Shown here: piece by piece, positions 33,496-43,149 of the stretch
Layout: each line of letters starts with the position of its first letter
How positions within the stretch are numbered: position 1 is the stretch's first letter
Notes under the pieces: model-generated
The model's database searches: none
What the model saw: the letters and a program-made list of their open reading frames with translations, nothing else
Told to the model about the DNA's origin: nothing
From: CAZYTM01 sp964649725
GTDB taxonomy: Bacteria; Desulfobacterota; Desulfuromonadia; Geobacterales; Geobacteraceae
Direction: 5' to 3'
Assembly (NCBI GenBank): GCA_964649725.1
Contig: CAZYTM010000003.1
Span: 186,001 to 250,000 of the forward strand
Length of the DNA stretch: 64,000 nt
Made by a program: the position numbers and the translations under genes

Positions 33496-33523
33496 TTGAC
33501 AAAAGAGGAGCCTCGCGTTATGT
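33496..33523 (+). promoter_or_regulatory. Possible promoter of small RNA
   Basis: TTGACA at 33496-33501 with TTATGT 16 bp later (33518-33523). The -35 box is perfect and the -10 is weak. It precedes a terminator at 33589. Confidence 0.4.
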
Positions 33524-33527
33524 GTTG

Positions 33528-33625
33528 TTAAAATTTGCTAACACAATTCAGGGGGATGTCCGGGATGGATATCATGGACCATCTGCTGGCCGCCGTTGAC
33601 GGGAATGACCGTTCGGCGGCTTTTT
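33528..33625 (+). ncRNA. Candidate GGA-rich small RNA (CsrA-sequestering type)
   Basis: Five GGA motifs lie at 33554, 33563, 33567, 33576 and 33602, two in ATGGA form. GATGG and CCATC can pair to expose ATGGA in a loop. The unit ends with a GCCGCCG/CGGCGGC hairpin followed by TTTTT (33589-33625). This is the layout of RsmY/RsmZ-type RNAs that titrate CsrA. No ORF with a good start fits it. The identification is inferential. Confidence 0.35.
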
Positions 33626-33768
33626 GCGTTTTCGGTGGCTCGCAACATTTTATCAGTGAAAATAATGTGCGCCGAGCAATCTTCTGCTTCTACATGCCAA
33701 TTAAAGAAAATAGTGATGGATGCTTGATTTAACCGTGATAGGCCGAAGGTACCCACAAGGAGGTAGCA

Positions 33769-36700
33769 ATGAACAGTACCCACGAATTCGTTCGTTCCAC
33801 CAGCGCAAACCTTGACCTGCATGAACTCCTGAAACAGCCGGTTAGCGAACTGCTCGCCGTCCCGCCGGCAGCTGCAGCTGCACTGGCACCATTAGGGATC
33901 AACACCATTTTCGATCTTGGCTGCTCCCGGATCTTTACCGAAGCGCGTGTCGCGGCCTTCGCCAATGAAGAACTGGGACAAGCCGCCATGCATGGCATGA
34001 CACCGGGTGACCTGCTGGCCGACACCTGCAGCTTCGAAGCGAGCGAAACGATCGGCTCTCTGCCGCTGCAGGCGTTGCGGTGTCTCAGCAAGACGCAAGC
34101 GGACGCGTTAAGTGCAGCGCTGGATCTGGCTACGCTACGCGACTTCGCCCAATGGCCCCCCTATGTCTACGCCAGACGCCTGGTCAGCGGCTCGCTCGGC
34201 GGTACGGAAGATCGGGATGCGATCCTAACCGAGAAACTGCGGCCGACCTTCGGCGAGTTCCCGACCGAGCGAGTTTACTACACCACCCTGGCAATGCTGC
34301 AGATGAACGAGACTGCCACCGAGGGGATGAAGGTACTTGGCGGCGGCGTGTCACTTGATGCGGCTCTCGCTGGGCGTAACGGTTTCACCAAGCCGGCGAT
34401 CGGCGCGCTCCTCACCTACTCGCAATCCTGGTATGTGCAGGGGATAACCTTCGGGCACCTGCTGCACTCTCTGGCACTTGCGCCGGGTGAAGCAACCCGC
34501 ATAGCCATAATCGATTGGGCGCGGCGCACCAGTGCCACATCGTCCGAGGATATTAGCGAGGCAGAACAACTTGATTCTGCGACTTCGCATACGCGGGCGA
34601 TCAGCGAAGTGCAGAATGCCGTAGCGAATGAGATGCAGGAAGGGGGTTCGACGTCATCCTCGAAGGCCGATTCATCCAGTTGGAGCGATCAGAGTACCGT
34701 AGGGACAGGACTCCTCTCTAGTCTCTATGTCAGCGCCGATGCCTCTGGCACCTCGCAGGGGGCAACTTCCGCAACAACCGCCAACTCCTCCTCCTGGTCC
34801 CTGGGTAACCGCTCGGTGGCTGCATCCATGTCGCAGAACATCAATGATCGCACTGAGCAGCACAGCACTTCGGCACGTAACCGACGCGCCACTGCGGTAC
34901 GCGAAGTGTCGCAAAGCGAACATGAGCAAGTCAGCACGCGTATCGTGGCAAACTACAACCACATGCATGCACTGACGATCCAGTATTACGAGATCGTGCA
35001 GGTATATCGTGTCTCGACCCGTCTGCACCGGGCAGAGCGATGTCTGTTCATTCCGATGGAGCGGCTCGATTTCAGCGGCCCGAAAGGGGCGCAATACATA
35101 GAGCGATTCCGTGGGGTACTGGTACGTGCCGCACTCAACAACCGCGCCAGGGAACTGCTCCTTGACGACTCGTCGGCAGTGGAAATCAGCGTAAGCAGTG
35201 CACGCATCATCGTCCCCCTGGCAAAGTCCGATCTCTTGCGGACAAGAGCGAAGAATATCGTTACCGACAGCAGGCTGGCGGCAAAAGCCGCTACAAAGGG
35301 GAGAGCTGCAGCAAATGCTGAGTCTGTTCCTGCCGCTAGCGAAGAGGAGGGATCAGCCACCTCTTTCCAGATTCGTGCCTGGGATCGCGCTCAACTTGCA
35401 ACAGCATCGCGCTTTCTTATCCGTCCCATCTTGCGGCCAGGCTCCAATTCGCTCTTCGTGCCGGACGAAACCGAATTACTGGCGATCACCTTCGATAATA
35501 TCACCATCAACAAACTGCGTCTTGATCGTATCGATCAGCAGGCGGGCGATACCGATCTGTCGGTCATAAACGGTCGTGTCGATCTTCCTGCCGGTGTGCG
35601 CATGGGGGAACTGGACGGGCTCTATGCTTGTCACGCCGAAGGGAGCCGCGGGTCTGGTCTGATGACATTGATTTGTGCCCATCTGGGACGGCATTTCAAC
35701 TTGCCGGCCATCCCTGTCGAGGTCGGCACTGCCATGACGAAGATAGCCGGCTTCCGCACCGACCAGGAAGATCGCCGCAAAGAACTGGTTGCACATCTGC
35801 AGGCGCACAACGCCTATTACACACAGGCGATACTTCGTTCCCTCGATAGCGCGACACTGGTACTGCTGCTGAGCGACTACACCTGGAACGGCCGCCCGGT
35901 GATCGATCAGGTCGAACCGAAACCGGTGACGGTTGCAGGCAACTTTCTGGTACTGCGCGCGCCGATCGACGCTGATGAGCCCTCGGGTTTCCTTGAAGGT
36001 GGCAAGGAGATGCCGTGGGACAAACTGCTGAAGCAGCGCGGCTTCAACTTCGCCGACGAGCCGGATGTGCGCGTGGTGCCAATCCCGACCAACGGTGTAT
36101 TCGCCGAAGCGGTGCTCGGTCGTTCCAACAGCGCCGAGAAACTTGAATACACCCGCTTCTGGAACTGGCAGGACTCGCCGATCCCGTTGCAGCCGACAGA
36201 GATCGCGCCAGTGTCGACCGGCTCGCGAGCCACTGCCGAAAATCTCCAGCCTGGTCAGCTTGGACAGCCGGTGCTCAACATCGTAAATCCGACTTCGCTC
36301 CCTGATCCAGCCGGTCTCGGTGCTGTTCTCAGTGCTGTCGCCAATGGCAACATGTTCCGCGACATGGGTGGCCTGGCCGGTACGCAGAGGCTCGCAGGGG
36401 AGACCGCGCAAGGTACACTGGATGCGACCACTGCTGCCGCAGAAATCGCCGGCAGCAACATGCGCGCACAGATGCAGAAGGCGGTCGCGATGGGACAGAT
36501 AGCAGCCGATCTGGCCAAAACAGCGATGGGGATCCCCTCTGCAGGGAACAAGAACAACTCTGTCACTGCCGAAGCAGCACGCGTAGCGCATGGTGAAAAA
36601 CTTGATGCAGCAGCTCTCTCAGATGCAGGTAGTGCCGGCAATGCAGGGATTGACGCCAGAGGGGCTGGCGGCAGCAGCGCCGGTGGTGATAGAGATGTGA

Positions 36701-37917
36701 CCAACTCACGGTCGATGATCGCAGGTTCAGGTGGAGATAGTGCTGGTAAAGATGCATTCAACAGCGCGCTATGGGGATCGCTCGGGATGCCGGCAGGCGA
36801 ACTGGCCAAGGCAGCCATGTCAGTGGCGGGCGGATTGTCAGAAGCTGCTGATGCAGCAGCTGAAGCAGTATCCTCGGCTTTTTCATCAATAACACCATTC
36901 CCGGAGAAAGCGTACCCTCCGCAACTTAACAGCAACAGCGAACTCAACAAGCTGCTGACCGATGCCATCGCTGCTGAACGGGGGAACCTACCGGCAACCA
37001 ATCAGGCGCAACTCGACAAGGTCGCTTTTACCATTGTCAAATTGGATTTCGCCCCTCAACTCAACTACGTCGGTATTAACGAAAACGACATGTTATTCTC
37101 GGCGAGTCTGCTCAAGGTCATACTAATACCGGCAAGTTTCGAACTCGTGGCCCAGGTCAACAGGCTCGCGCCTACCCTGCTGCCGGGGAGCGAAGAAGAA
37201 TTCTTCAAACAGGTCAAACAGGCCTTTGATGGGGAGATCCAGGCATCCATACCCTTCATAAATGAAGGACCCTGGCGCAAAGTCAAATATGCGGAAGTAC
37301 TCAAGACCATACCGGACGGCTCAGGAAGGTACAGCGTCACTCTGACCGACAAACACCGCTCAGCTCTGGAAAAAATTGTCAGCGACCCGTATAAGGACGA
37401 TTATGCTGCCGATTGCATGCATCGCCTGGGGTACAGCTATGTCAACGGCTTCTCAGCAGCAGCCGGCTTTTTCGATATCAGTACAAAGCAGGGTATCTGG
37501 CTGGCGAGCGACTACAAAGGGGAATGGAAAGGTTTTCATGTGCCGGTCGCTACGAACGGCGAGTCTTCGGAGGCGATGACAACCCTTGCCATGGCCCGCA
37601 TGCTTGCGGCAATGTATAGCGAAAAACTGGTCGATCTGGATAGTAGCCTGGAGATGTTGAATATCTTCAAGCAAGATGGGTCGTGGATATCTGCAAATGC
37701 ACTGAAATCGAGCGTCTCCTTCAAAGTATTCGGCGCCAAGGTCGGCCATTACAAAAGTGCTGATGCCAAAGTCGGCTTTGTCATGTCAGAAGCGGCATTT
37801 CTAATAAGAGTGGTTGATAAAGCCAATTTTGCTATTGTCTGGCAGAACGTTCCTGACGAGATGGGAATCGAGCCGATCTATCGCGTGATCGATAATGTAG
37901 TGAAGAACTGGCCTTGA
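33769..37917 (+). CDS. 1382-residue protein with C-terminal serine beta-lactamase-like domain
   Basis: AAGGAGG lies just before the ATG. There is no signal peptide. The first 250 residues include an Ala-rich helical segment and QSWYVQGITFGHLLHSLALAPGEA. Residues about 260-390 are a Ser/Thr/Ala/Gln-rich low-complexity stretch, followed by a globular part (YEIVQVYRVSTRLHRAERCL) and another Ala/Gly/Ser-rich stretch (about 900-1040). The last 330 residues resemble class A beta-lactamase/transpeptidase folds: SASLLKV with S1113-x-x-K1116, SYVNG as a possible SxN-type motif, and KVGH as a weak KTG. I know no characterised homologue. It stands alone, 140 bp after the candidate small RNA. Confidence 0.8.
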   Translation: MNSTHEFVRSTSANLDLHELLKQPVSELLAVPPAAAAALAPLGINTIFDLGCSRIFTEARVAAFANEELGQAAMHGMTPGDLLADTCSFEASETIGSLPLQALRCLSKTQADALSAALDLATLRDFAQWPPYVYARRLVSGSLGGTEDRDAILTEKLRPTFGEFPTERVYYTTLAMLQMNETATEGMKVLGGGVSLDAALAGRNGFTKPAIGALLTYSQSWYVQGITFGHLLHSLALAPGEATRIAIIDWARRTSATSSEDISEAEQLDSATSHTRAISEVQNAVANEMQEGGSTSSSKADSSSWSDQSTVGTGLLSSLYVSADASGTSQGATSATTANSSSWSLGNRSVAASMSQNINDRTEQHSTSARNRRATAVREVSQSEHEQVSTRIVANYNHMHALTIQYYEIVQVYRVSTRLHRAERCLFIPMERLDFSGPKGAQYIERFRGVLVRAALNNRARELLLDDSSAVEISVSSARIIVPLAKSDLLRTRAKNIVTDSRLAAKAATKGRAAANAESVPAASEEEGSATSFQIRAWDRAQLATASRFLIRPILRPGSNSLFVPDETELLAITFDNITINKLRLDRIDQQAGDTDLSVINGRVDLPAGVRMGELDGLYACHAEGSRGSGLMTLICAHLGRHFNLPAIPVEVGTAMTKIAGFRTDQEDRRKELVAHLQAHNAYYTQAILRSLDSATLVLLLSDYTWNGRPVIDQVEPKPVTVAGNFLVLRAPIDADEPSGFLEGGKEMPWDKLLKQRGFNFADEPDVRVVPIPTNGVFAEAVLGRSNSAEKLEYTRFWNWQDSPIPLQPTEIAPVSTGSRATAENLQPGQLGQPVLNIVNPTSLPDPAGLGAVLSAVANGNMFRDMGGLAGTQRLAGETAQGTLDATTAAAEIAGSNMRAQMQKAVAMGQIAADLAKTAMGIPSAGNKNNSVTAEAARVAHGEKLDAAALSDAGSAGNAGIDARGAGGSSAGGDRDVTNSRSMIAGSGGDSAGKDAFNSALWGSLGMPAGELAKAAMSVAGGLSEAADAAAEAVSSAFSSITPFPEKAYPPQLNSNSELNKLLTDAIAAERGNLPATNQAQLDKVAFTIVKLDFAPQLNYVGINENDMLFSASLLKVILIPASFELVAQVNRLAPTLLPGSEEEFFKQVKQAFDGEIQASIPFINEGPWRKVKYAEVLKTIPDGSGRYSVTLTDKHRSALEKIVSDPYKDDYAADCMHRLGYSYVNGFSAAAGFFDISTKQGIWLASDYKGEWKGFHVPVATNGESSEAMTTLAMARMLAAMYSEKLVDLDSSLEMLNIFKQDGSWISANALKSSVSFKVFGAKVGHYKSADAKVGFVMSEAAFLIRVVDKANFAIVWQNVPDEMGIEPIYRVIDNVVKNWP

Positions 37918-38228
37918 TTGCAGTAAATCTTCATCTTATGTAACGATACTTATTCTGCTGGGAAAGTATATCCTCCGGGTGCCGGGGCTGGCCATTTACA
38001 ATACTCCTGTTTCGCCATCATGTAAATTGTCCACCCCCGGCACCGCTGATTCTCAGGAGCCTGTCTACACCCCCCCTGGCCGGAATTAAATAATTTGCGA
38101 GTCTGGCTAAATGCAGCTAAACTATGCGCATGAAAAATCCGCAGCAGAAGTCGGCAATGGATGGCTGTTTTTTATAATCAGAGTACTCCGATAAAATCGA
38201 CCGATCTCAAGATAAGGAAGAACTATTC
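37918..38228. other. 311-bp intergenic region, no feature seen
   Basis: I see no convincing gene, palindrome or terminator between the 1382-residue gene and the hydrolase gene. GATAAGGAAGAACTATTC supplies a start site for the latter. Confidence 0.5.
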
Positions 38229-39560
38229 ATGCCGCTACGAAAACCGCTGCTCTCATTCTTTGCTCGTCCCTTCATCTTGCTCTGCACGCTCCTGCAACTC
38301 CAGGGTTGCGCCAGTCAGTCGAGCTCCGAACCTACCAGCGCCGATATGCGCAAGGTCTTTACCAACAGTGATTTCAGCTTCCAGCTGATCAGGACTGCCG
38401 GCGCTGCTCCCAGCGCCGCCAATATGAACGAGTGCCTGGAGACAGCCCGCAAGGTCGTCGATGGCGACATCGAGAGCTGGTACCGGGAGTGGTACGCGCT
38501 GGCAGAGCAGGTAAGGGGGCTCGGGGAACGATATGAATCGGCTGGCGACACCCCTAATGCCCGGGACGCCTATGTCCGGGCAAGCAACTACTACCGTAAT
38601 GCCGGCTTCTTCCTCCCGGAGAAGCCGATCGACCCGCGCATCAGAGATACCTGGAGCAAGAGTGTCAGCATCTTCCGCAAAGCTGCTGCGATGTTTTCCC
38701 CGCAGCTCGAGTATCTGCAGATACCCTATGAAGGGACCACCATACCCGCCTACTTCTACCGCGGCAGCGACACCGGGGGACGGCTGCCGACCATCATCAT
38801 CCACCAGGGTTTCGACGGCTCCAAGGAGGAGAGTATCCCTAGCGGCCTGGCGGTGCAGCAGCATGGCTACAACTGCATCATATTCGACGGCCCCGGTCAG
38901 GGGGAGATGATCCATGACCAGGGTATCCCGTTCCGCCCCGACTGGGAGAAGGTGGTCACACCTATCGTCGACTACCTTGTCAGCCGGCCTGACGTCGATC
39001 CGGCCCGGATCGCACTGGTCGGCTTCAGCATGGGCGGCTATCTGGCGCCGCGGGCGGCGACGGCAGAGCATCGCCTCGCGGCGGTCGTGGCGGACGGAGG
39101 GGTCTACAGCGTCTTTGAAGGGGTTGCGGAGCACTGGATGATCATCCCCGGAGTGCCGACCACCTATGCCGGCTTCAAGGGGTTCATCGAGACCGCTCCT
39201 GGCGATTTCAACGATCTGGCTGCTTATGTCATGCAATATTCGGCCGGCTCCAAATGGTCGCTGGTGCATGGCATGTACACCTTTGGCGTCGCCACGCCGG
39301 CGGAATATTTTCTCAAGCTGACCGAGATGACGCTGGAGGGGCGGATCCAGAATATCAAGGCACCGGTCCTGGTGGTCGACTCGGAGAATGACACCACCTT
39401 CCCGAAACAGCCGCAGAAGCTTTACGCACTCCTCCCGGGGAGCAAAAACAGATTCCTCATGTTCACCGCTGCAGAAGGGGCCGACCTCCATTGTCAGGCA
39501 GGAGCTGCAGGGATATTCTGGCAGAAGACCTTTACCTGGCTTGACAAGGTGCTCGAATAG
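38229..39560 (+). CDS. Lipoprotein alpha/beta hydrolase
   Basis: 443 residues. A signal peptide ends in the lipobox LQGC, so the enzyme is envelope-anchored. After a helical cap region of about 130 residues comes an alpha/beta hydrolase fold: oxyanion region TIIIHQGFDGSKEE, nucleophile elbow GFSMGG, acid in VVDSENDTTFP and a late histidine in GADLHCQAGA. The cap and length resemble FrsA/DUF1100-type and 2,6-dihydropseudooxynicotine hydrolase-like enzymes, so it may cleave an ester or C-C bond. The start follows AAGGAAGAACTATTC. Confidence 0.85.
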   Translation: MPLRKPLLSFFARPFILLCTLLQLQGCASQSSSEPTSADMRKVFTNSDFSFQLIRTAGAAPSAANMNECLETARKVVDGDIESWYREWYALAEQVRGLGERYESAGDTPNARDAYVRASNYYRNAGFFLPEKPIDPRIRDTWSKSVSIFRKAAAMFSPQLEYLQIPYEGTTIPAYFYRGSDTGGRLPTIIIHQGFDGSKEESIPSGLAVQQHGYNCIIFDGPGQGEMIHDQGIPFRPDWEKVVTPIVDYLVSRPDVDPARIALVGFSMGGYLAPRAATAEHRLAAVVADGGVYSVFEGVAEHWMIIPGVPTTYAGFKGFIETAPGDFNDLAAYVMQYSAGSKWSLVHGMYTFGVATPAEYFLKLTEMTLEGRIQNIKAPVLVVDSENDTTFPKQPQKLYALLPGSKNRFLMFTAAEGADLHCQAGAAGIFWQKTFTWLDKVLE

Positions 39561-39593
39561 CAAACTCCGCTCAAGGCTCCCATCGACCAGCCA

Positions 39594-39625
39594 CAACCCC
39601 CTCCCTGCCAGGGTGGGGGTTTTTC
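39594..39625 (+). terminator. Terminator after hydrolase gene
   Basis: ACCCCC and GGGGGT arms around TCCCTGCCAGGGT, then TTTTT, 34 bp beyond the stop codon. Confidence 0.7.
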
Positions 39626-39810
39626 TGCTCCCCCTCCCCCCGAATGTAAAACTGATTTCACCCCCCTCCTGTCATTTCTCTTCCGGCTTGTTATAATTGC
39701 TAACGTAACTCTTCCTGCGATGGACATGGTCGACCAGAAAAGTCGACCGGACCGGACTGAACGGGGGGAGAGCCTGCCGAGACTTTGACTTAACCCCTGG
39801 AGGAGAAAAG

Positions 39811-40248
39811 ATGCCCTACTGGAGCTGGTTGATATTAGGGACGGTACTGCTTATCGTAGAGATCATGGTCCCCCACTTCGTCATCATCTGGTTCGCCTTT
39901 GCCGCACTCATAACCGGCGTGGCAGGCTATTGGCTGGGGGGGGTGGCGGCGCAGCTGACCGTCTTCTCCGTCAGTTCGATAATCCTCTTCTCTATCGGCT
40001 GGGGGTGGCTGCGGAACAACATGAAGATGGGAGCCCGGGCCAGATATGCCAAAGAGGCGGTGGTCGGCGAAGCCGGGACCGTTATTTCGGCCAACGTCGG
40101 TGACCCGCCAAGCGGCAAGGTCCGTTTCCAGGTACCGCTCCATGGCGATGATGTCTGGGAGTACATATCTGACGAACAGCTCGTCCAGGGGGACCGCTGC
40201 GAGGTACTGGAAGTGGTCGGGACAAAGGTCAAGGTAAAGAAAGCCTAG
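39811..40248 (+). CDS. NfeD-family membrane protein
   Basis: 145 residues: three hydrophobic segments (about 4-24, 27-45, 49-66) and a C-terminal OB-fold typical of NfeD1b (VGEAGTVISANVGDPPSGKV, then GDRCEVLEVVGTKVKVKKA). These proteins sit in the inner membrane and partner SPFH proteins; the next gene encodes one, 27 bp downstream. TGGAGGAGAAAAG supplies a strong ribosome-binding site. The pair probably shapes membrane microdomains or membrane-protein quality control. Confidence 0.92.
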   Translation: MPYWSWLILGTVLLIVEIMVPHFVIIWFAFAALITGVAGYWLGGVAAQLTVFSVSSIILFSIGWGWLRNNMKMGARARYAKEAVVGEAGTVISANVGDPPSGKVRFQVPLHGDDVWEYISDEQLVQGDRCEVLEVVGTKVKVKKA

Positions 40249-40275
40249 TCATAAATTCGTATAAAGGGGGCGCAA

Positions 40276-41121
40276 ATGTTTCTCGGAATCATGGTGGTAA
40301 TAGTAGTCCTCATCGTCGCGACGCTGGTCGCCGGGATAAAGATCGTGCCGCAAGGTTGTGAGTATGTGGTGCAGCGGCTCGGCAAGTATCATGTAACCCT
40401 CAAGCCGGGGCTGTCGATCATCGTCCCCTATATCGACCAGGTCGCCTATCAACTCCTCACCAAGGACGAACCGCTCAATATCGAGCAGCAGGAGGCGATC
40501 ACCAAGGACAACGCAGTGATCCTCTGTACCGCCATCACCTTTGTCAAGGTGCTCGACCCGGTCAAGGCCTCGTACGGTATATCCAACTACCGGACCGCGA
40601 TCCAGTTCCTGGTGATGACCAACCTCCGGGCGATCATCGGCAGCATGACGCTGAACGAGGCGCTCAGCTCCCGCGACCAGATCAAGGCCAAGCTGAAAGA
40701 CCAGATCTCCAACGAGGTCGCTGACTGGGGGATCGTGGTGAAGTCGGTCGAGATCCAGGATATCCGCCCCTCCCAGGCGATGCAGCAGGCGATGGAAGCA
40801 CAGGCCGGGGCGGAGAGGCTGAAGCAGGCGGCCATTCTCCAGGCAGAAGGGAAGAAGCAGGGGACCATCCTGGAGGCGGAAGGGAAGCTGGAGGCGTCGC
40901 GCAAAGAGGCAGAGGCGCAGATCCTGCTGGCCAACGCCTCGTCAGAGGCGATCAAGAAGATCAAGGATGCGGTCGGCAACGAGCAGCTGCCGGCCTACTT
41001 CCTGCTGGCAGACCGATACATCGAGAGCATCCGCAAACTCTCCGAGTCGAACAACACCAAGACCCTGTTACTGCCGGCAGATATCATGTCTGCCGTGAAA
41101 GGGCTTATCGGCGGCAGATAG
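40276..41121 (+). CDS. SPFH/stomatin-type protein (QmcA-like)
   Basis: 281 residues: an N-terminal hydrophobic anchor (LGIMVVIVVLIVATLVAGI), then the band-7 domain (VPQGCEYVVQRLGKYHVTLKPG, IVPYIDQV, NLRAIIGSMTLNEALSSRDQI) and a coiled-coil tail rich in Glu/Ala (EAEGKLEASRKEAEAQILLA). It forms oligomers at the membrane face and cooperates with NfeD. Length and motifs are complete. It ends nine bases before the convergent M20 peptidase stop. The start follows AAGGGGGCGCAA. Confidence 0.93.
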   Translation: MFLGIMVVIVVLIVATLVAGIKIVPQGCEYVVQRLGKYHVTLKPGLSIIVPYIDQVAYQLLTKDEPLNIEQQEAITKDNAVILCTAITFVKVLDPVKASYGISNYRTAIQFLVMTNLRAIIGSMTLNEALSSRDQIKAKLKDQISNEVADWGIVVKSVEIQDIRPSQAMQQAMEAQAGAERLKQAAILQAEGKKQGTILEAEGKLEASRKEAEAQILLANASSEAIKKIKDAVGNEQLPAYFLLADRYIESIRKLSESNNTKTLLLPADIMSAVKGLIGGR

Positions 41122-41130
41122 GGGAGAGGC

Positions 41131-42258
41131 TCAGCCGAGCTCCAGGCAGAGGGCGGCATAGATGCGCGCTGCTGCCGCCACTTCGGCGAAACTCACCTGC
41201 TCTTCCGCGGTATGGGCGCTCTCCAGAGCTCCGGGACCGAGGATGAGCGGTTTCGAGCCGGCGGCATGGAAGAGATTGCCGTCCGAATGGGAGCGGAAGG
41301 CGTCGAGCCTGGTAGTCAGACCCAGCAAGGGGTAGATCGACTCTAATGCTCTGGCGAGAGGATTATCGGTGCCTAAGTTATATCCGGAAGAGGCGAAGGC
41401 GAATTCGACCCGCAGGTCGAGTCCCGGAATGACCAGATCGGCGGTCGAGGCGATCTGGCGGATAGCCTCCTGGATCGACTCCGGATCTTTCTCCGGCGGG
41501 AGGTGGAGATCGATCCAGGTCTCGCAACGGTCAGGGACGACAAAGCCGGACCGGGATGAGCTCATCTCCCGGATCGAATAGACGATCTCGGTCTGCTCGC
41601 GGTCAAAGAGCGGGTCTTTGCCGAGATGGAGCAGCACCCGCAGCATCGACTCCACTGCATTGTGCCCCAACTCCGGTAATGAGGAGTGGCTGCGCCGGCC
41701 ACAGGTGACAAAGCCCGCCTCCAGGTAACCGTAATGGGCGAAGCAGGCTGCCAGCCCGGTAGGTTCACCGATCACCACCCAGGGGGGGCGACACGTTTCG
41801 AGGAAGGTGGCACTACCGTCGCCGTTCTCCTCCTCTCCGACTGCCAGCAGAAGCCCTATCGACGGCCGCTCCTCCGGCGGCAGTGCGGCAAGGGCCAGCC
41901 AGGCCTCGACCATGGCGGCACACCCACCCTTCATGTCGGCGCTCCCCAACCCCCGGATCAGGCCGTTCTCCTGCTGCGCGGCAAAATCCTCCAGATCCCA
42001 GGCCGGAACGGTATCGACATGGCCGACCAGATAGAGCTGCGGTTCACCCCTCCCCATGGTGACACGCAGGTTGTAGCGCTCCTCTTCCACCTCCTGGCGC
42101 TCCACGGCAAAGCCGGACCGGGTGAGGATCTCCTCCAGATAGAGCTGGATATCCTCCTCTTTCCCTGACGGCGAGTAGATGTCGAGCAGTTCGAGCAGCG
42201 TTCTGCGCAACCGCTCCTCCGCGATGGCCCGCCAGACCCTCTCCCTACGGCCGGTCAC
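41131..42258 (-). CDS. M20-family peptidase/deacylase (ArgE/DapE type)
   Basis: 375 residues. The metal-ligand motifs of the M20 family are present: GHVDTVP, GLGSADMKGGCAAMVEA, and GEEENGDGS with the catalytic glutamate pair, followed by a dimerisation domain starting about residue 180. Enzymes of this group hydrolyse N-acyl amino acids or small peptides in the cytoplasm using one or two zinc or cobalt ions. It overlaps the upstream GNAT gene by 4 bp, so both come from one transcript. The substrate cannot be told from sequence; ArgE-, DapE- and acetyl-lysine-type activities are all possible. Confidence 0.9.
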   Translation of the reverse strand: MTGRRERVWRAIAEERLRRTLLELLDIYSPSGKEEDIQLYLEEILTRSGFAVERQEVEEERYNLRVTMGRGEPQLYLVGHVDTVPAWDLEDFAAQQENGLIRGLGSADMKGGCAAMVEAWLALAALPPEERPSIGLLLAVGEEENGDGSATFLETCRPPWVVIGEPTGLAACFAHYGYLEAGFVTCGRRSHSSLPELGHNAVESMLRVLLHLGKDPLFDREQTEIVYSIREMSSSRSGFVVPDRCETWIDLHLPPEKDPESIQEAIRQIASTADLVIPGLDLRVEFAFASSGYNLGTDNPLARALESIYPLLGLTTRLDAFRSHSDGNLFHAAGSKPLILGPGALESAHTAEEQVSFAEVAAAARIYAALCLELG

Positions 42259-42767
42259 GGTTTCTCCCTGCGGTGCGCTTTCTTCTTCTTCCGCCCCAGG
42301 TTCAAGGTCATGTAGACATGCTTCTGGATATCGCCGAACCCCTGCTTGGTGAAAAAACGGAGCGCCGCCTCATTGTCAGCCGAGGTGTCGATGATGATCA
42401 TCCGCACCCCCTGCTCCTTCATCCGCCGCTTGATCTCCTTGAAGAGGCCGCTGCCGACCCCGGCCTGCTGGATGTCCTGGCGCACCCCGAGCCAGACCAG
42501 ATAACCGTACTTCCAGGGGGAGTGGTGCTTCTTCACTGTCGTGCCGAGGGCAAAGCCGAGGATCTTCTCCCCTGCTTCCGCCACCAGGCAGAGTTCGCCG
42601 TCGGTATTGAAGAGGGTGGTGACTTCGTATTCGTCCCAGGTCCGGTAGAGGCTCTGGGAATACTCGGCAGTAAAGACCTCTTCGCCGATATGGAACACCT
42701 CGGCAAAATCGTCGATGGTCATCTCCCGGATACGGAGCGTCTCTTCACTGGCAGGGATTTCAGACAT
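42255..42767 (-). CDS. GNAT-family N-acetyltransferase
   Basis: 170 residues. The acetyl-CoA-binding motif A is clear (VWLGVRQDIQQAGVGSGLFKEIKRR split, with Q-x2-G-x-G), followed by beta-alpha motif B (MIIIDTSADNEAALRFFTKQGF). It acetylates amines, but the substrate is unknown. The linked M20 deacylase suggests that the two may act on the same acylated metabolite. The C-terminal tail is basic (GRKKKKAHRREKP) and overlaps the next gene. Confidence 0.88.
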   Translation of the reverse strand: MSEIPASEETLRIREMTIDDFAEVFHIGEEVFTAEYSQSLYRTWDEYEVTTLFNTDGELCLVAEAGEKILGFALGTTVKKHHSPWKYGYLVWLGVRQDIQQAGVGSGLFKEIKRRMKEQGVRMIIIDTSADNEAALRFFTKQGFGDIQKHVYMTLNLGRKKKKAHRREKP

Positions 42768-43149
42768 GGCTCGACCTCACTCGGATTGGTATGGCTCTAC
42801 TACTATTATAGCAGAATCCGCACCACCCGCAGAGACTCTGGCAGAAGTCCCATGCCGCGGCTCTCCGCCGCCGACATCTTCTCCCCTTACTTGAGCGGTT
42901 CCATGCAGCAACCGGAAAAATTTCGGCAATAGCTGCTAAATATGGTGCTCCAGACAATTTTTTGCGCTAGAATCTATTTTCATTAGTGGCGTCTCGACAG
43001 CAGCGCAAGAGCAGTTATAATAATACGACCATCGAGCGGTTCAGGGAGGGTTACTACTATCTGCTGCAGTGACCAGCTCCTTGCTGAAACCTCGATCGAC
43101 ATACCATCAGCACCGGCAGTTGCAGAATAAAAGAGAACAGGGGGAGAGG

